Notes: generated by a model from the letters alone, not told the origin. Shown: positions 13,101 to 25,476, numbered from the stretch's first letter. The stretch is DNA of 64,000 nt from Meloidogyne chitwoodi (GCA_015183035.1 JACZZP010000010.1:1-64000); one strand, 5' to 3'. Made by a program: numbers and translations.

Positions 13101-16100
13101 TACCTTTTGAAGCTTAAAGGTTTGGAGTTTAATTTTTTATACACCCAATGAAACTTAAAGGTAGAAAAGGGTGTTCCTTTACTCCTATTTTCAAAAAATT
13201 TTTTCTCAAAAACTAGTCGATGGATTTTTGAATTTTATTGCTCATTCGATTCAGCTTTTAATGCTCTTTCGAATGATACTAAATTTAGCCAAAAATAATA
13301 ATACAACTTTTTTTTCAAAACTTTAAAATATTCCTTCACACAAAAAAATTTCAATGTTTAAAAATTTTTTTCTCAAAAAATAATCTACGAATTTTTGAAT
13401 TTTATAGCTCATTCGATTCAGCTTTTAATGCTCTTTCGAATGATACTAAATTTAGCCAAAAATAATAATACAACTTTTTTTTATAACACTTTAACATATT
13501 CCATCCCACAAAAAAATTTCAATGTTTAAAAATTTTTTTCTCAAAAACTAGTCGATGGATTTTTGAATTTTATAGCTCATTCGATTCAGCTCTTTAAGCT
13601 CTTTAAAATGATACTAAATTCAGCAAATTTCCAACGATGGAAATTTTTTTATAAAAGTTCAAAAATATTCCTTCCCCAAAATTTTTCTATACTTTCAAAA
13701 AAATTTTTCTCAAAAACTAGTCATACGATTTTTGAATTTCATAGCTCATTCGATTCAGCTTTCAAAGCTCTTTCGAATGATATATGAATCATATAGAAAT
13801 ATTTTGTCGATAATAAGTTAGCCGCGGTTGAACCTCCCAAATTATTTTTTCGGAACAAGTCTGAAATTTTCGGAACAAGTCTCATAACTTACTGAATTTT
13901 CTTCAAAAAATATTCATTCCAGCTTCAATATATTCAGAATTAAATCCTCTTTCGAATGATATATGACTCATACGAAACTTACCTACAGATTTTTTTTACA
14001 AAAATTCAAAATAGTCATTCTCCCCCAAAAAATTTCTATGTTCAGCAACTTGCAACTTTTGACTGTTCTGTTAAAGGTTGATAATTTTTGCTTAAGAATG
14101 AAGAATATAGAATGAGAATCATAATAAAAGAAAAAAATTTGAAGAAATACCAAAGAAATAAAAAGTTAATAAATTTGTTCCCCCCATCTCCCTTTTTACA
14201 CCCAGCCAAAACACAAGCTCTCCAAAGTGGAAGTGGCTTGTCTCTTCTACACCTATTGAAGCTCTAATGCTTGGATGTGACCGTATCTGGTCTCTTCTGT
14301 ACCTTTTGAAGCTTAAAGGTTTGGAGTTTAATTTTTTATACACCCAATGAAACTTAAAGGTAGAAAAGGGTGTTCCTTTACTCCTATTTTCAAAAAATTT
14401 TTTCTCAAAAACTAGTCGATGGATTTTTGAATTTTATTGCTCATTCGATTCAGCTTTTAATGCTCTTTCGAATGATACTAAATTTAGCCAAAAATAATAA
14501 TACAACTTTTTTTTCAAAACTTTAAAATATTCCTTCACACAAAAAAATTTCAATGTTTAAAAATTTTTTTCTCAAAAAATAATCTACGAATTTTTGAATT
14601 TTATAGCTCATTCGATTCAGCTTTTAATGCTCTTTCGAATGATACTAAATTTAGCCAAAAATAATAATACAACTTTTTTTTATAACACTTTAACATATTC
14701 CATCCCACAAAAAAATTTCAATGTTTAAAAATTTTTTTCTCAAAAACTAGTCGATGGATTTTTGAATTTTATAGCTCATTCGATTCAGCTCTTTAAGCTC
14801 TTTAAAATGATACTAAATTCAGCAAATTTCCAACGATGGAAATTTTTTTATAAAAGTTCAAAAATATTCCTTCCCCAAAATTTTTCTATACTTTCAAAAA
14901 AATTTTTCTCAAAAACTAGTCATACGATTTTTGAATTTCATAGCTCATTCGATTCAGCTTTCAAAGCTCTTTCGAATGATATATGAATCATATAGAAATA
15001 TTTTGTCGATAATAAGTTAGCCGCGGTTGAACCTCCCAAATTATTTTTTCGGAACAAGTCTGAAATTTTCGGAACAAGTCTCATAACTTACTGAATTTTC
15101 TTCAAAAAATATTCATTCCAGCTTCAATATATTCAGAATTAAATCCTCTTTCGAATGATATATGACTCATACGAAACTTACCTACAGATTTTTTTTACAA
15201 AAATTCAAAATAGTCATTCTCCCCCAAAAAATTTCTATGTTCAGCAACTTGCAACTTTTGACTGTTCTGTTAAAGGTTGATAATTTTTGCTTAAGAATGA
15301 AGAATATAGAATGAGAATCATAATAAAAGAAAAAAATTTGAAGAAATACCAAAGAAATAAAAAGTTAATAAATTTGTTCCCCCCATCTCCCTTTTTACAC
15401 CCAGCCAAAACACAAGCTCTCCAAAGTGGAAGTGGCTTGTCTCTTCTACACCTATTGAAGCTCTAATGCTTGGATGTGACCGTATCTGGTCTCTTCTGTA
15501 CCTTTTGAAGCTTAAAGGTTTGGAGTTTAATTTTTTATACACCCAATGAAACTTAAAGGTAGAAAAGGGTGTTCCTTTACTCCTATTTTCAAAAAATTTT
15601 TTCTCAAAAACTAGTCGATGGATTTTTGAATTTTATTGCTCATTCGATTCAGCTTTTAATGCTCTTTCGAATGATACTAAATTTAGCCAAAAATAATAAT
15701 ACAACTTTTTTTTCAAAACTTTAAAATATTCCTTCACACAAAAAAATTTCAATGTTTAAAAATTTTTTTCTCAAAAAATAATCTACGAATTTTTGAATTT
15801 TATAGCTCATTCGATTCAGCTTTTAATGCTCTTTCGAATGATACTAAATTTAGCCAAAAATAATAATACAACTTTTTTTTATAACACTTTAACATATTCC
15901 ATCCCACAAAAAAATTTCAATGTTTAAAAATTTTTTTCTCAAAAACTAGTCGATGGATTTTTGAATTTTATAGCTCATTCGATTCAGCTCTTTAAGCTCT
16001 TTAAAATGATACTAAATTCAGCAAATTTCCAACGATGGAAATTTTTTTATAAAAGTTCAAAAATATTCCTTCCCCAAAATTTTTCTATACTTTCAAAAAA

Positions 16101-19100
16101 ATTTTTCTCAAAAACTAGTCATACGATTTTTGAATTTCATAGCTCATTCGATTCAGCTTTCAAAGCTCTTTCGAATGATATATGAATCATATAGAAATAT
16201 TTTGTCGATAATAAGTTAGCCGCGGTTGAACCTCCCAAATTATTTTTTCGGAACAAGTCTGAAATTTTCGGAACAAGTCTCATAACTTACTGAATTTTCT
16301 TCAAAAAATATTCATTCCAGCTTCAATATATTCAGAATTAAATCCTCTTTCGAATGATATATGACTCATACGAAACTTACCTACAGATTTTTTTTACAAA
16401 AATTCAAAATAGTCATTCTCCCCCAAAAAATTTCTATGTTCAGCAACTTGCAACTTTTGACTGTTCTGTTAAAGGTTGATAATTTTTGCTTAAGAATGAA
16501 GAATATAGAATGAGAATCATAATAAAAGAAAAAAATTTGAAGAAATACCAAAGAAATAAAAAGTTAATAAATTTGTTCCCCCCATCTCCCTTTTTACACC
16601 CAGCCAAAACACAAGCTCTCCAAAGTGGAAGTGGCTTGTCTCTTCTACACCTATTGAAGCTCTAATGCTTGGATGTGACCGTATCTGGTCTCTTCTGTAC
16701 CTTTTGAAGCTTAAAGGTTTGGAGTTTAATTTTTTATACACCCAATGAAACTTAAAGGTAGAAAAGGGTGTTCCTTTACTCCTATTTTCAAAAAATTTTT
16801 TCTCAAAAACTAGTCGATGGATTTTTGAATTTTATTGCTCATTCGATTCAGCTTTTAATGCTCTTTCGAATGATACTAAATTTAGCCAAAAATAATAATA
16901 CAACTTTTTTTTCAAAACTTTAAAATATTCCTTCACACAAAAAAATTTCAATGTTTAAAAATTTTTTTCTCAAAAAATAATCTACGAATTTTTGAATTTT
17001 ATAGCTCATTCGATTCAGCTTTTAATGCTCTTTCGAATGATACTAAATTTAGCCAAAAATAATAATACAACTTTTTTTTATAACACTTTAACATATTCCA
17101 TCCCACAAAAAAATTTCAATGTTTAAAAATTTTTTTCTCAAAAACTAGTCGATGGATTTTTGAATTTTATAGCTCATTCGATTCAGCTCTTTAAGCTCTT
17201 TAAAATGATACTAAATTCAGCAAATTTCCAACGATGGAAATTTTTTTATAAAAGTTCAAAAATATTCCTTCCCCAAAATTTTTCTATACTTTCAAAAAAA
17301 TTTTTCTCAAAAACTAGTCATACGATTTTTGAATTTCATAGCTCATTCGATTCAGCTTTCAAAGCTCTTTCGAATGATATATGAATCATATAGAAATATT
17401 TTGTCGATAATAAGTTAGCCGCGGTTGAACCTCCCAAATTATTTTTTCGGAACAAGTCTGAAATTTTCGGAACAAGTCTCATAACTTACTGAATTTTCTT
17501 CAAAAAATATTCATTCCAGCTTCAATATATTCAGAATTAAATCCTCTTTCGAATGATATATGACTCATACGAAACTTACCTACAGATTTTTTTTACAAAA
17601 ATTCAAAATAGTCATTCTCCCCCAAAAAATTTCTATGTTCAGCAACTTGCAACTTTTGACTGTTCTGTTAAAGGTTGATAATTTTTGCTTAAGAATGAAG
17701 AATATAGAATGAGAATCATAATAAAAGAAAAAAATTTGAAGAAATACCAAAGAAATAAAAAGTTAATAAATTTGTTCCCCCCATCTCCCTTTTTACACCC
17801 AGCCAAAACACAAGCTCTCCAAAGTGGAAGTGGCTTGTCTCTTCTACACCTATTGAAGCTCTAATGCTTGGATGTGACCGTATCTGGTCTCTTCTGTACC
17901 TTTTGAAGCTTAAAGGTTTGGAGTTTAATTTTTTATACACCCAATGAAACTTAAAGGTAGAAAAGGGTGTTCCTTTACTCCTATTTTCAAAAAATTTTTT
18001 CTCAAAAACTAGTCGATGGATTTTTGAATTTTATTGCTCATTCGATTCAGCTTTTAATGCTCTTTCGAATGATACTAAATTTAGCCAAAAATAATAATAC
18101 AACTTTTTTTTCAAAACTTTAAAATATTCCTTCACACAAAAAAATTTCAATGTTTAAAAATTTTTTTCTCAAAAAATAATCTACGAATTTTTGAATTTTA
18201 TAGCTCATTCGATTCAGCTTTTAATGCTCTTTCGAATGATACTAAATTTAGCCAAAAATAATAATACAACTTTTTTTTATAACACTTTAACATATTCCAT
18301 CCCACAAAAAAATTTCAATGTTTAAAAATTTTTTTCTCAAAAACTAGTCGATGGATTTTTGAATTTTATAGCTCATTCGATTCAGCTCTTTAAGCTCTTT
18401 AAAATGATACTAAATTCAGCAAATTTCCAACGATGGAAATTTTTTTATAAAAGTTCAAAAATATTCCTTCCCCAAAATTTTTCTATACTTTCAAAAAAAT
18501 TTTTCTCAAAAACTAGTCATACGATTTTTGAATTTCATAGCTCATTCGATTCAGCTTTCAAAGCTCTTTCGAATGATATATGAATCATATAGAAATATTT
18601 TGTCGATAATAAGTTAGCCGCGGTTGAACCTCCCAAATTATTTTTTCGGAACAAGTCTGAAATTTTCGGAACAAGTCTCATAACTTACTGAATTTTCTTC
18701 AAAAAATATTCATTCCAGCTTCAATATATTCAGAATTAAATCCTCTTTCGAATGATATATGACTCATACGAAACTTACCTACAGATTTTTTTTACAAAAA
18801 TTCAAAATAGTCATTCTCCCCCAAAAAATTTCTATGTTCAGCAACTTGCAACTTTTGACTGTTCTGTTAAAGGTTGATAATTTTTGCTTAAGAATGAAGA
18901 ATATAGAATGAGAATCATAATAAAAGAAAAAAATTTGAAGAAATACCAAAGAAATAAAAAGTTAATAAATTTGTTCCCCCCATCTCCCTTTTTACACCCA
19001 GCCAAAACACAAGCTCTCCAAAGTGGAAGTGGCTTGTCTCTTCTACACCTATTGAAGCTCTAATGCTTGGATGTGACCGTATCTGGTCTCTTCTGTACCT

Positions 19101-20478
19101 TTTGAAGCTTAAAGGTTTGGAGTTTAATTTTTTATACACCCAATGAAACTTAAAGGTAGAAAAGGGTGTTCCTTTACTCCTATTTTCAAAAAATTTTTTC
19201 TCAAAAACTAGTCGATGGATTTTTGAATTTTATTGCTCATTCGATTCAGCTTTTAATGCTCTTTCGAATGATACTAAATTTAGCCAAAAATAATAATACA
19301 ACTTTTTTTTCAAAACTTTAAAATATTCCTTCACACAAAAAAATTTCAATGTTTAAAAATTTTTTTCTCAAAAAATAATCTACGAATTTTTGAATTTTAT
19401 AGCTCATTCGATTCAGCTTTTAATGCTCTTTCGAATGATACTAAATTTAGCCAAAAATAATAATACAACTTTTTTTTATAACACTTTAACATATTCCATC
19501 CCACAAAAAAATTTCAATGTTTAAAAATTTTTTTCTCAAAAACTAGTCGATGGATTTTTGAATTTTATAGCTCATTCGATTCAGCTCTTTAAGCTCTTTA
19601 AAATGATACTAAATTCAGCAAATTTCCAACGATGGAAATTTTTTTATAAAAGTTCAAAAATATTCCTTCCCCAAAATTTTTCTATACTTTCAAAAAAATT
19701 TTTCTCAAAAACTAGTCATACGATTTTTGAATTTCATAGCTCATTCGATTCAGCTTTCAAAGCTCTTTCGAATGATATATGAATCATATAGAAATATTTT
19801 GTCGATAATAAGTTAGCCGCGGTTGAACCTCCCAAATTATTTTTTCGGAACAAGTCTGAAATTTTCGGAACAAGTCTCATAACTTACTGAATTTTCTTCA
19901 AAAAATATTCATTCCAGCTTCAATATATTCAGAATTAAATCCTCTTTCGAATGATATATGACTCATACGAAACTTACCTACAGATTTTTTTTACAAAAAT
20001 TCAAAATAGTCATTCTCCCCCAAAAAATTTCTATGTTCAGCAACTTGCAACTTTTGACTGTTCTGTTAAAGGTTGATAATTTTTGCTTAAGAATGAAGAA
20101 TATAGAATGAGAATCATAATAAAAGAAAAAAATTTGAAGAAATACCAAAGAAATAAAAAGTTAATAAATTTGTTCCCCCCATCTCCCTTTTTACACCCAG
20201 CCAAAACACAAGCTCTCCAAAGTGGAAGTGGCTTGTCTCTTCTACACCTATTGAAGCTCTAATGCTTGGATGTGACCGTATCTGGTCTCTTCTGTACCTT
20301 TTGAAGCTTAAAGGTTTGGAGTTTAATTTTTTATACACCCAATGAAACTTAAAGGTAGAAAAGGGTGTTCCTTTACTCCTATTTTCAAAAAATTTTTTCT
20401 CAAAAACTAGTCGATGGATTTTTGAATTTTATTGCTCATTCGATTCAGCTTTTAATGCTCTTTCGAATGATACTAAAT

Positions 20479-21160
20479 TCAGCAAATTTCCAACGATGGA
20501 ACTTTTTTTATAAAAGTTCAAAAATATTCCTTCCCCCAAATTTTTCTTCAAAAAATCATATCTCTCAAAGCCTTCTTATTTAGGAGGTCTATCATAGCTC
20601 ATTCGATTCAGTTTTTCAAGCTCTACAAATGATCCAAAAATCAGCGAATATGCTTCCGAGGAAGTTTTTTTATCGAAGTTTTAAATATTCCTTCTCCCCA
20701 AAAAATTCCAATGTTCATGGACTTGGTTCTCAAAATCTAGTCATTAAATTTTTTTTAAAAATAGCTCATTCGATACAGCTTTTCATGCTCTTTCGAATGA
20801 TACTAAATTCAGTATAATTCTATAGAGGGAAAAAAAATTTCTTCAATTTAAAGTATTCCTTCACCCCAAAAAAATTTCTATGTTCATGGACTTGGTTCTC
20901 CAAAACTAGTCATTAGATTTTTAAAAAAAATAGCTCATTCGATTCAGCTTATCGAGCTCTTTCGAATGATACCAAATTCAGCAAATTTCCAACGATGGAA
21001 TTTTTTTTATCGAACTTTGAATTATTCCTTCCCCCTAAATTTTTAAAATTTTCAAAAAATTTTTTCTCAAAAATTAGTCTGTAGATTTTTAAATTTCATA
21101 GCTCATTCGATTCATCTTATCGAGCTCTTTCGAATGATACCAAATTCAGCAAATTTCCAA
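20479..21160. repeat. Degenerate single-copy monomers at the right edge of the array
   Basis: After the perfect array ends, diverged monomers continue. The 'ctcaaaa/ctccaaaa' landmark recurs at about 20,729, 20,898 and 21,066 (spacing 168-169), and each monomer keeps the 'gctcattcgattcag ... gctctttcgaatgata' core. They differ from one another and from the array unit. This is the gradient expected where homogenisation stops at an array border, and it shows that the ~168-bp monomer is the ancestral unit. Confidence 0.85.
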
Positions 21161-21267
21161 TTACTCGTGTTTTCGGACTACTCGTATCTCGTTCTCGTTT
21201 TTTATTCTCTAATATTCGTTACTCGTATCTCGTTCTCGTTTTTAAAATTCAATTTGGCACACTCCTG
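21160..21267. mobile_element. Candidate hAT-type transposon terminus beside the satellite
   Basis: Read on the minus strand from 21,267, the sequence starts CAGGAGTGTGCCAAATTG, a form reminiscent of hAT terminal inverted repeats. It is followed by two direct copies of 'actcgtatctcgttctcg' (starting about 21,180 and 21,221 on the plus strand, 41 bp apart), like subterminal repeats. No second terminus or target duplication was found, because the other side runs into satellite monomers. It could be a solo end or an unrelated repeat. Confidence 0.35.
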
Positions 21268-21864
21268 ATCTACACCCTCTTTTTCAACTTTACATTCCTC
21301 TTCGCATTTATTATCCAAAAACAAAGCATCAGATTTTTGAAGAAGTGGATGTATTAGAACAAGATGTGAATCAGCAATCGGCAAACGTTGAAACGGTTCA
21401 TGTCATCCAATAGAAATTGAACAAAAATTACTTGAAAAATTGAATAAAAATTCTTTTTATATTAAGGACAAGCACAATTCCTGATAAATAAACAAAGATT
21501 AAAAGGAATTTTTACTAGTTTAAATAATTTTTAAAAATAAAAGCTATCAAAAATAGTTTTCATTAGTGTTTATTTAAATAATACATATGCATGTTATAAA
21601 AAAAGTCAGTAAAATAAAAATCAATGAATTTTCTGTGAAAATAATGACTTATAATTCATCAATTGATTTTATTTTAAGGCACTGAGATTTAGTCAAGTTA
21701 TAGAGATCAGATAATATTGTATTGGAGTTTTAAAAGTCTGAAAGTCTTTTCAATTATTCCCTCACTCATTGGTAAAAAATGTTGTCAATTCCATTTCACC
21801 TTTTTTGTCAATATTTGAAGATGATGGCATAAAAAACAAACGTCGCTAAATCTTACAATTACAA
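21268..21864. other. Intergenic segment with a possible coding remnant
   Basis: AT-rich sequence without a convincing gene. On the plus strand, 21,333-21,413 could be a terminal exon: it follows an AG, reads open for 26 codons in a less AT-rich composition, and ends in TAG. No matching upstream exon was found. It may be the tail of a decayed gene or transposase. The opposite-strand open frame over the same bases looks like a shadow. Confidence 0.3.
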
Positions 21865-23127
21865 TTAAATTAAAAATAATACTAAAGCCTTTTTGCCACG
21901 AACCTTCTCATTGTTTGTCTTAGATTGCAATCTAGTATCTTCAGCAACTTCTTGACCCTGTTAATGAAAAGTGTAATTAACTTAAAATTTTAAAATCAAA
22001 AAAATTTCCAAAAAATCCAAAAATTGTTTAAAAAAATGCATAAATTCGAAAGTTAAAATCAAAATTATAACAAAACATATACATTTTTATTCGAATCCTG
22101 CCTATTGTTATTATTATTATTGCCTCCTATTTGAGATTGACTACGTCTATTCTATAAAATATGTATTAAATTATAAATAATAATTTCAGGTGGATCAAGA
22201 TTATAAAAAATTTTATTTAAAAAACCTGTCCATTTAAATTTCTTTGAACATTGCCACGTTCAGGATCGGATGAAGGAGGTCGCTAAAATTAAGTTATTTA
22301 ATATATTTTGAAAAATAATAGTAAATTTCCTAAAAATAAACGCGATTGGGTAAAAACAATTTCAAATCAACTAATTTCATAAAGCTTCAATACTATGGAG
22401 GAATATAATTGAAATTTTTTATAAATTGATCTAAAAGGAAGCTAATGTGTCAATTCCCTCATATAAATTACTCAAATTATTCTTTACAGAGAAAATAAAT
22501 AAAAATTACTCCGTTGGAAACAATAGTTTTCAGTGAGTCAAGCTCCGCTTTCATACGGTCAAACTGCGCGGTCATAACCATGTAAATAAATCCGAAGAGA
22601 GTAATAATCACTGCCATACAGGCAAGTCCAAGTGTGTTGATTTCTATCGCTGCACGAGATGCGGTTTCCACGGATATACTATCCAATGCCTCTTTGTTAA
22701 GGCTCTAAAAAATCAAAAAATTATTAACTAAAATTAAATAAATACATTCGTTTTCACTTGTGCAGCATAAAAATAATTAATAGGTTTTCCATTGGCAGCC
22801 TAAATAATGTTTTCTTTTTTTAAAATTGAAAAAAATAGCGTAGATTTTCCAATTTTTTGGTTTTGTATATCAACAAGAAGTTTACCTTGTACATAAACAG
22901 TCCAACAAAAATCAGCAAAACACCCAGAACAAACAGGAAGAAAATTATCCAAGACGTTTTTTGATTAGTCAACAACTAAAAAAAGAAATTAAATTTAGAA
23001 TTTTTTAAATGAAGTTTTTACGAGTTATAAATTTTTGAAGCATTTTCTGAAAAACTCCCAGCATGGAAATTTTAAGTCTTACTACGACAAATAAAATAAT
23101 TTTTAAACAAACCTTGCTAAATAACAT
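21865..23127 (-). CDS. Small two-pass membrane protein, unrecognised (7 exons, ~190 aa)
   Basis: Seven exons join in frame with GT-AG boundaries: 23113-23127, 22886-22975, 22746-22799, 22510-22704, 22226-22282, 22083-22151 and 21865-21957. Exon 2 encodes a hydrophobic segment (residues about 13-34: WIIFFLFVLGVLLIFVGLFM) and exon 4 a second one (LACMAVIITLFGFIYMVM). After exon 4 come a charged stretch and an Asn-run tail (NNNNNN). The start is the ATG in the tiny first exon (MLFSK). No family is recognised. The two membrane segments with a short polar loop between them suggest a small integral membrane protein. Boundaries were chosen by frame and splice sites only. Exons 1 and 7 are the least certain. 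Confidence 0.65.
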
Positions 23128-23493
23128 AGCTATTAGATGAATCGAATAAAACAGAGAAAATAAAAAGATAAAGACAATTGTTTATGTCACAGTCGTGATC
23201 AAAAAGACTTTTGTTGTTGCAAAACAAGCAAGAGAAGGAAAAGACCAATCAGATATGCTAACCAGAATCAAGAACCAAATGAACTGCCAAACACTGTTAA
23301 AATAAGCTAAAAGATAAATTAAGTTATAAAAACAAAAACACATATGTAATATATATAAAAGTATTAAAGAATAAACAAAGAAGAAAAATAATTTGCGATC
23401 AATTTATTCAATAATGATTTAAAAATAAATTAAATAACCTAACAAAAAACCTATATATTTAAAGCAATATTACATCAAGCATACTATCGGAGT
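23128..23493. other. Intergenic, nothing recognised
   Basis: AT-rich sequence between the membrane protein start and the end of the dUTPase pseudogene, both on the minus strand. It presumably holds the promoter of the membrane protein gene. No motif stood out. Confidence 0.6.
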
Positions 23494-23967
23494 TCAAAAC
23501 AACTCAATCCGTCGCCCAAACGAACTGTTGTACATATTATTACCTCGAACTGTCTTGTCAAGATTAGTAACTTCAACAATAGATGGCCTAAAAATTTGTT
23601 TTATATTATTTCTAACAATTAAAAAATACTTGACGTATGACGTGCAGATAATTTGTGCAATACGATCTCCGACAGAAATCTAAAAATTATTTATTTAACA
23701 AAAATAAATTAAAATTTAATTTAACCTTGTAATCATCCTCCGAAAAGTTGAAAAAGCAAAACTTGAATTTCTTCACGATAATCCGTATCGATCACTTCTG
23801 CGCCCACATCAATGAATTTGGAATAAAGTCCAGAACGTGGAGCAATTTTGAGAAATTTTTAAGACTTAATTTGAAATTAATGAGTCCTTAAATAAGTCAC
23901 ATTATCAAATTCTTAATTAATTTTAAAAAAGTTTAAAATAACCTTCCATAATAACCATCAGGCAATG

Positions 23968-24810
23968 GGGTCCACCCCTGAATATCAACACCCTGAATAT
24001 CGACCCCTGAATATCAACACCCTATATATCAACTGACCCTGAATATCAACACCCTGAATATCAACACTCCTGAATATCAACTACCTTTTGATCAACGCAT
24101 TTTTTTATTTCTTAAAATTAATTCTAGCAATTAAAATGAAAATTTTATTTTAAAAATCTAAAAAATATATATCAAACAAGTTCAAAATTTAAATATAACT
24201 AGATGTACTTAATAATTTTGAGTAATAGAAATAAATTAGAAACGAATATGGTGTGAGCAAGCAGTAAGATATTCTTAGCCCTGTCACTGATTCCAGCCAA
24301 TTGCATATTCACAAGAGCTCTTGGAGAAAGTGATGATGTGCTCGCTGCCTTGTTGATGCGCTCCTTAATTCTGGCCAGTTCAATTCGAGTAGGTGATGGA
24401 CCATGGTTATGTTGTTTGGTAACATCCACTTCATTATTTGCATCAGTTACAGCAGATCCGCAGCATTTGCAACTTCTCCAATATTCACATCTCCAATAGC
24501 GCTTATTTTCCTCGCCATTTCTACTCTTTGTATAAATAAATCCTTCAAAAACTAATTTTTCACCACCTTTCCTAGAGTTAATAAAAGATGCCATTTAAAT
24601 AATAAACTAAAATGATAAAAAAAGATTAGCTGAAAGAAAAATTAAAAAATAAAACAAAAAAAATGAAAAAAGAAAAAATGCGTTGATCAAAAGGTAGTTG
24701 ATATTCAGGGGTGTTGATATTCAGGGTGTTGATATTCAGGGTCAGTTGATATATAGGGTGTTGATATTCAGGGGACGATATTCAGGGTGTTGATATTCAG
24801 GGGTGATCCC
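23968..24810 (-). mobile_element. MULE-like DNA transposon with ~140-bp TIRs built of short repeats
   Basis: The two ends are inverted copies over about 140 bp, beginning GGGTCCACCCCTG (left) and GGGATCACCCCTG (right, complement). Each end is made of repeated ~15-18-bp modules of the type CCCTGAATATCAACA, several per end. The insertion is flanked by aggcaatg (23960-23967 and 24811-24818), 8 bp, or 9 bp if the adjoining C is counted. Removing it restores the dUTPase reading KIALPDGYYG, which confirms the insertion. Long TIRs, an 8-9-bp duplication and an internal FLYWCH ORF fit Mutator-like elements. No transposase catalytic domain is present in its 843 bp, so it is non-autonomous. Confidence 0.8.
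24199..24594 (-). CDS. FLYWCH-type zinc-finger protein carried by the MULE-like element (131 aa)
   Basis: A single uninterrupted ORF starts at an ATG (MASFINSRKGG) and lies wholly inside the element. Residues ~15-66 show a FLYWCH pattern: L-V-F-E-G-F-I-Y, then K-R-Y-W-R-C, a Cys pair near CKCC, and a closing HNHGP, giving the expected Cys/His zinc ligands. The following ~35 residues (PTRIELARIKERI ... LSPRALV) resemble the helical linker that follows FLYWCH in MULE-type proteins. The C-terminus ends in a hydrophobic stretch and looks truncated relative to a transposase. FLYWCH domains bind DNA. Binding to the repeated TIR modules is a plausible inference, not shown. Confidence 0.75.
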   Translation of the reverse strand: MASFINSRKGGEKLVFEGFIYTKSRNGEENKRYWRCEYWRSCKCCGSAVTDANNEVDVTKQHNHGPSPTRIELARIKERINKAASTSSLSPRALVNMQLAGISDRAKNILLLAHTIFVSNLFLLLKIIKYI

Positions 24811-24910
24811 AGGCAATGCAATTTTAATCTCAGTTGAGACCAAATACTTGCCTAAATTAAAGGAAAATACAAAGTTTTTGAAAATCAAAAAAAAAACCTT
24901 TTGCCGGAAC

Positions 24911-25476
24911 GGTACTAACGGTACTTGGACCCCTATTGCCCCCACATCCTTTTTCAATGCCGCTCCTTTTTTTTCTGCGCCGAAAAAATTCTTTAGACTG
25001 CCGTGATTGATAATGCCCCAAGAAAACTTTGATGTATAAAGGGGTGTGTATTTATAAATTAATAAAAAATAAATAAAAGAACAGAAATTAAAAAGGAGGC
25101 ATAAATGTGTTAATCCCATTCAAAATAGCATCAAAAACAGAATCCGGTCCTACATTTCTCACAGTTACGCTCTTGATGCAAAATACCACGTTGTTGAAAA
25201 AATCTAATGCTGCCTAATTCTTGATCACCGGATCCAAGTTCATTAATATTACGTATTAATTGATCATGGTTCATTTTTATAATGTTTTTATTTTTTACAA
25301 ATTATGGCAAAAAACCAAAGTAACGCTATCATTTGAAATTCAAATGTAACACACCTTTATACATCAAAGTTTTCTTGGGGCATTATCAATCACGGCAGTC
25401 TAAAGAATTTTTTCGGCGCAGAAAAAAAAGGAGCGGCATTGAAAAAGGATGTGGGGGCAATAGGGGTCCAAGTACC
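24911..25476 (-). mobile_element. Merlin-like non-autonomous foldback element (566 bp)
   Basis: The arms 24,920-25,050 and 25,350-25,476 are inverted copies of about 127 bp, ending GGTACTTGGACCCC. The left end carries an extra 9 bp (ggtactaac). The flanks repeat gccggaac exactly (24903-24910 and 25477-25484), an 8-bp target duplication. Removing it restores the dUTPase exon up to its splice donor. The interior encodes a short remnant with a zinc-ribbon-like CxxC after an 'FFQQRGIL' motif, like the N-terminus of ISXO2/Merlin-type transposases. An 8-9-bp duplication is known for Merlin. A hAT origin (also 8 bp) is the main alternative. Confidence 0.6.
25131..25274 (-). pseudogene. Truncated Merlin-type transposase N-terminus (47 aa remnant)
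   Basis: The open frame from the ATG at 25,274 to a TGA at 25,131 lies between the arms of the foldback element. Residues 21-45 read GSIRFFQQRGILH followed by CEKC, resembling the opening of ISXO2-like/Merlin transposases, where an 'FLQERGLI' helix precedes a zinc ribbon. The second Cys pair and the DDE domain are missing, so the product would be inactive. Assignment rests on this short motif. Confidence 0.45.

Larger units (their letters stand above)
1..20478. repeat. 1,199-bp tandem satellite array (17 full copies plus a partial copy)
   Basis: The same sequence block recurs every 1,199 bases from the first base of the window. Full copies start at 1, 1200, 2399 and so on through 19,185, and an 18th copy stays identical until 20,479, where it diverges. 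Copies compared by eye look identical, and the two small open frames in each copy translate identically in all 17, so there is no visible drift. The array reaches the left window edge, so its true length is unknown. Near-perfect identity points to recent amplification or ongoing homogenisation. A centromeric or heterochromatic satellite role is possible but is inference only. Confidence 0.98.

Noticed and set aside
23968..24110. Direct repeats in the MULE end as a possible CRISPR array
   Set aside because: Modules are ~15-18 bp with almost no spacers, sit in inverted pairs with a target duplication and lie in a eukaryotic genome.
24742..25119. Long minus-strand open frame across the two transposons
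   Set aside because: It is a chimera of transposon arms and the dUTPase exon start. The true reading comes from the dUTPase segments only.
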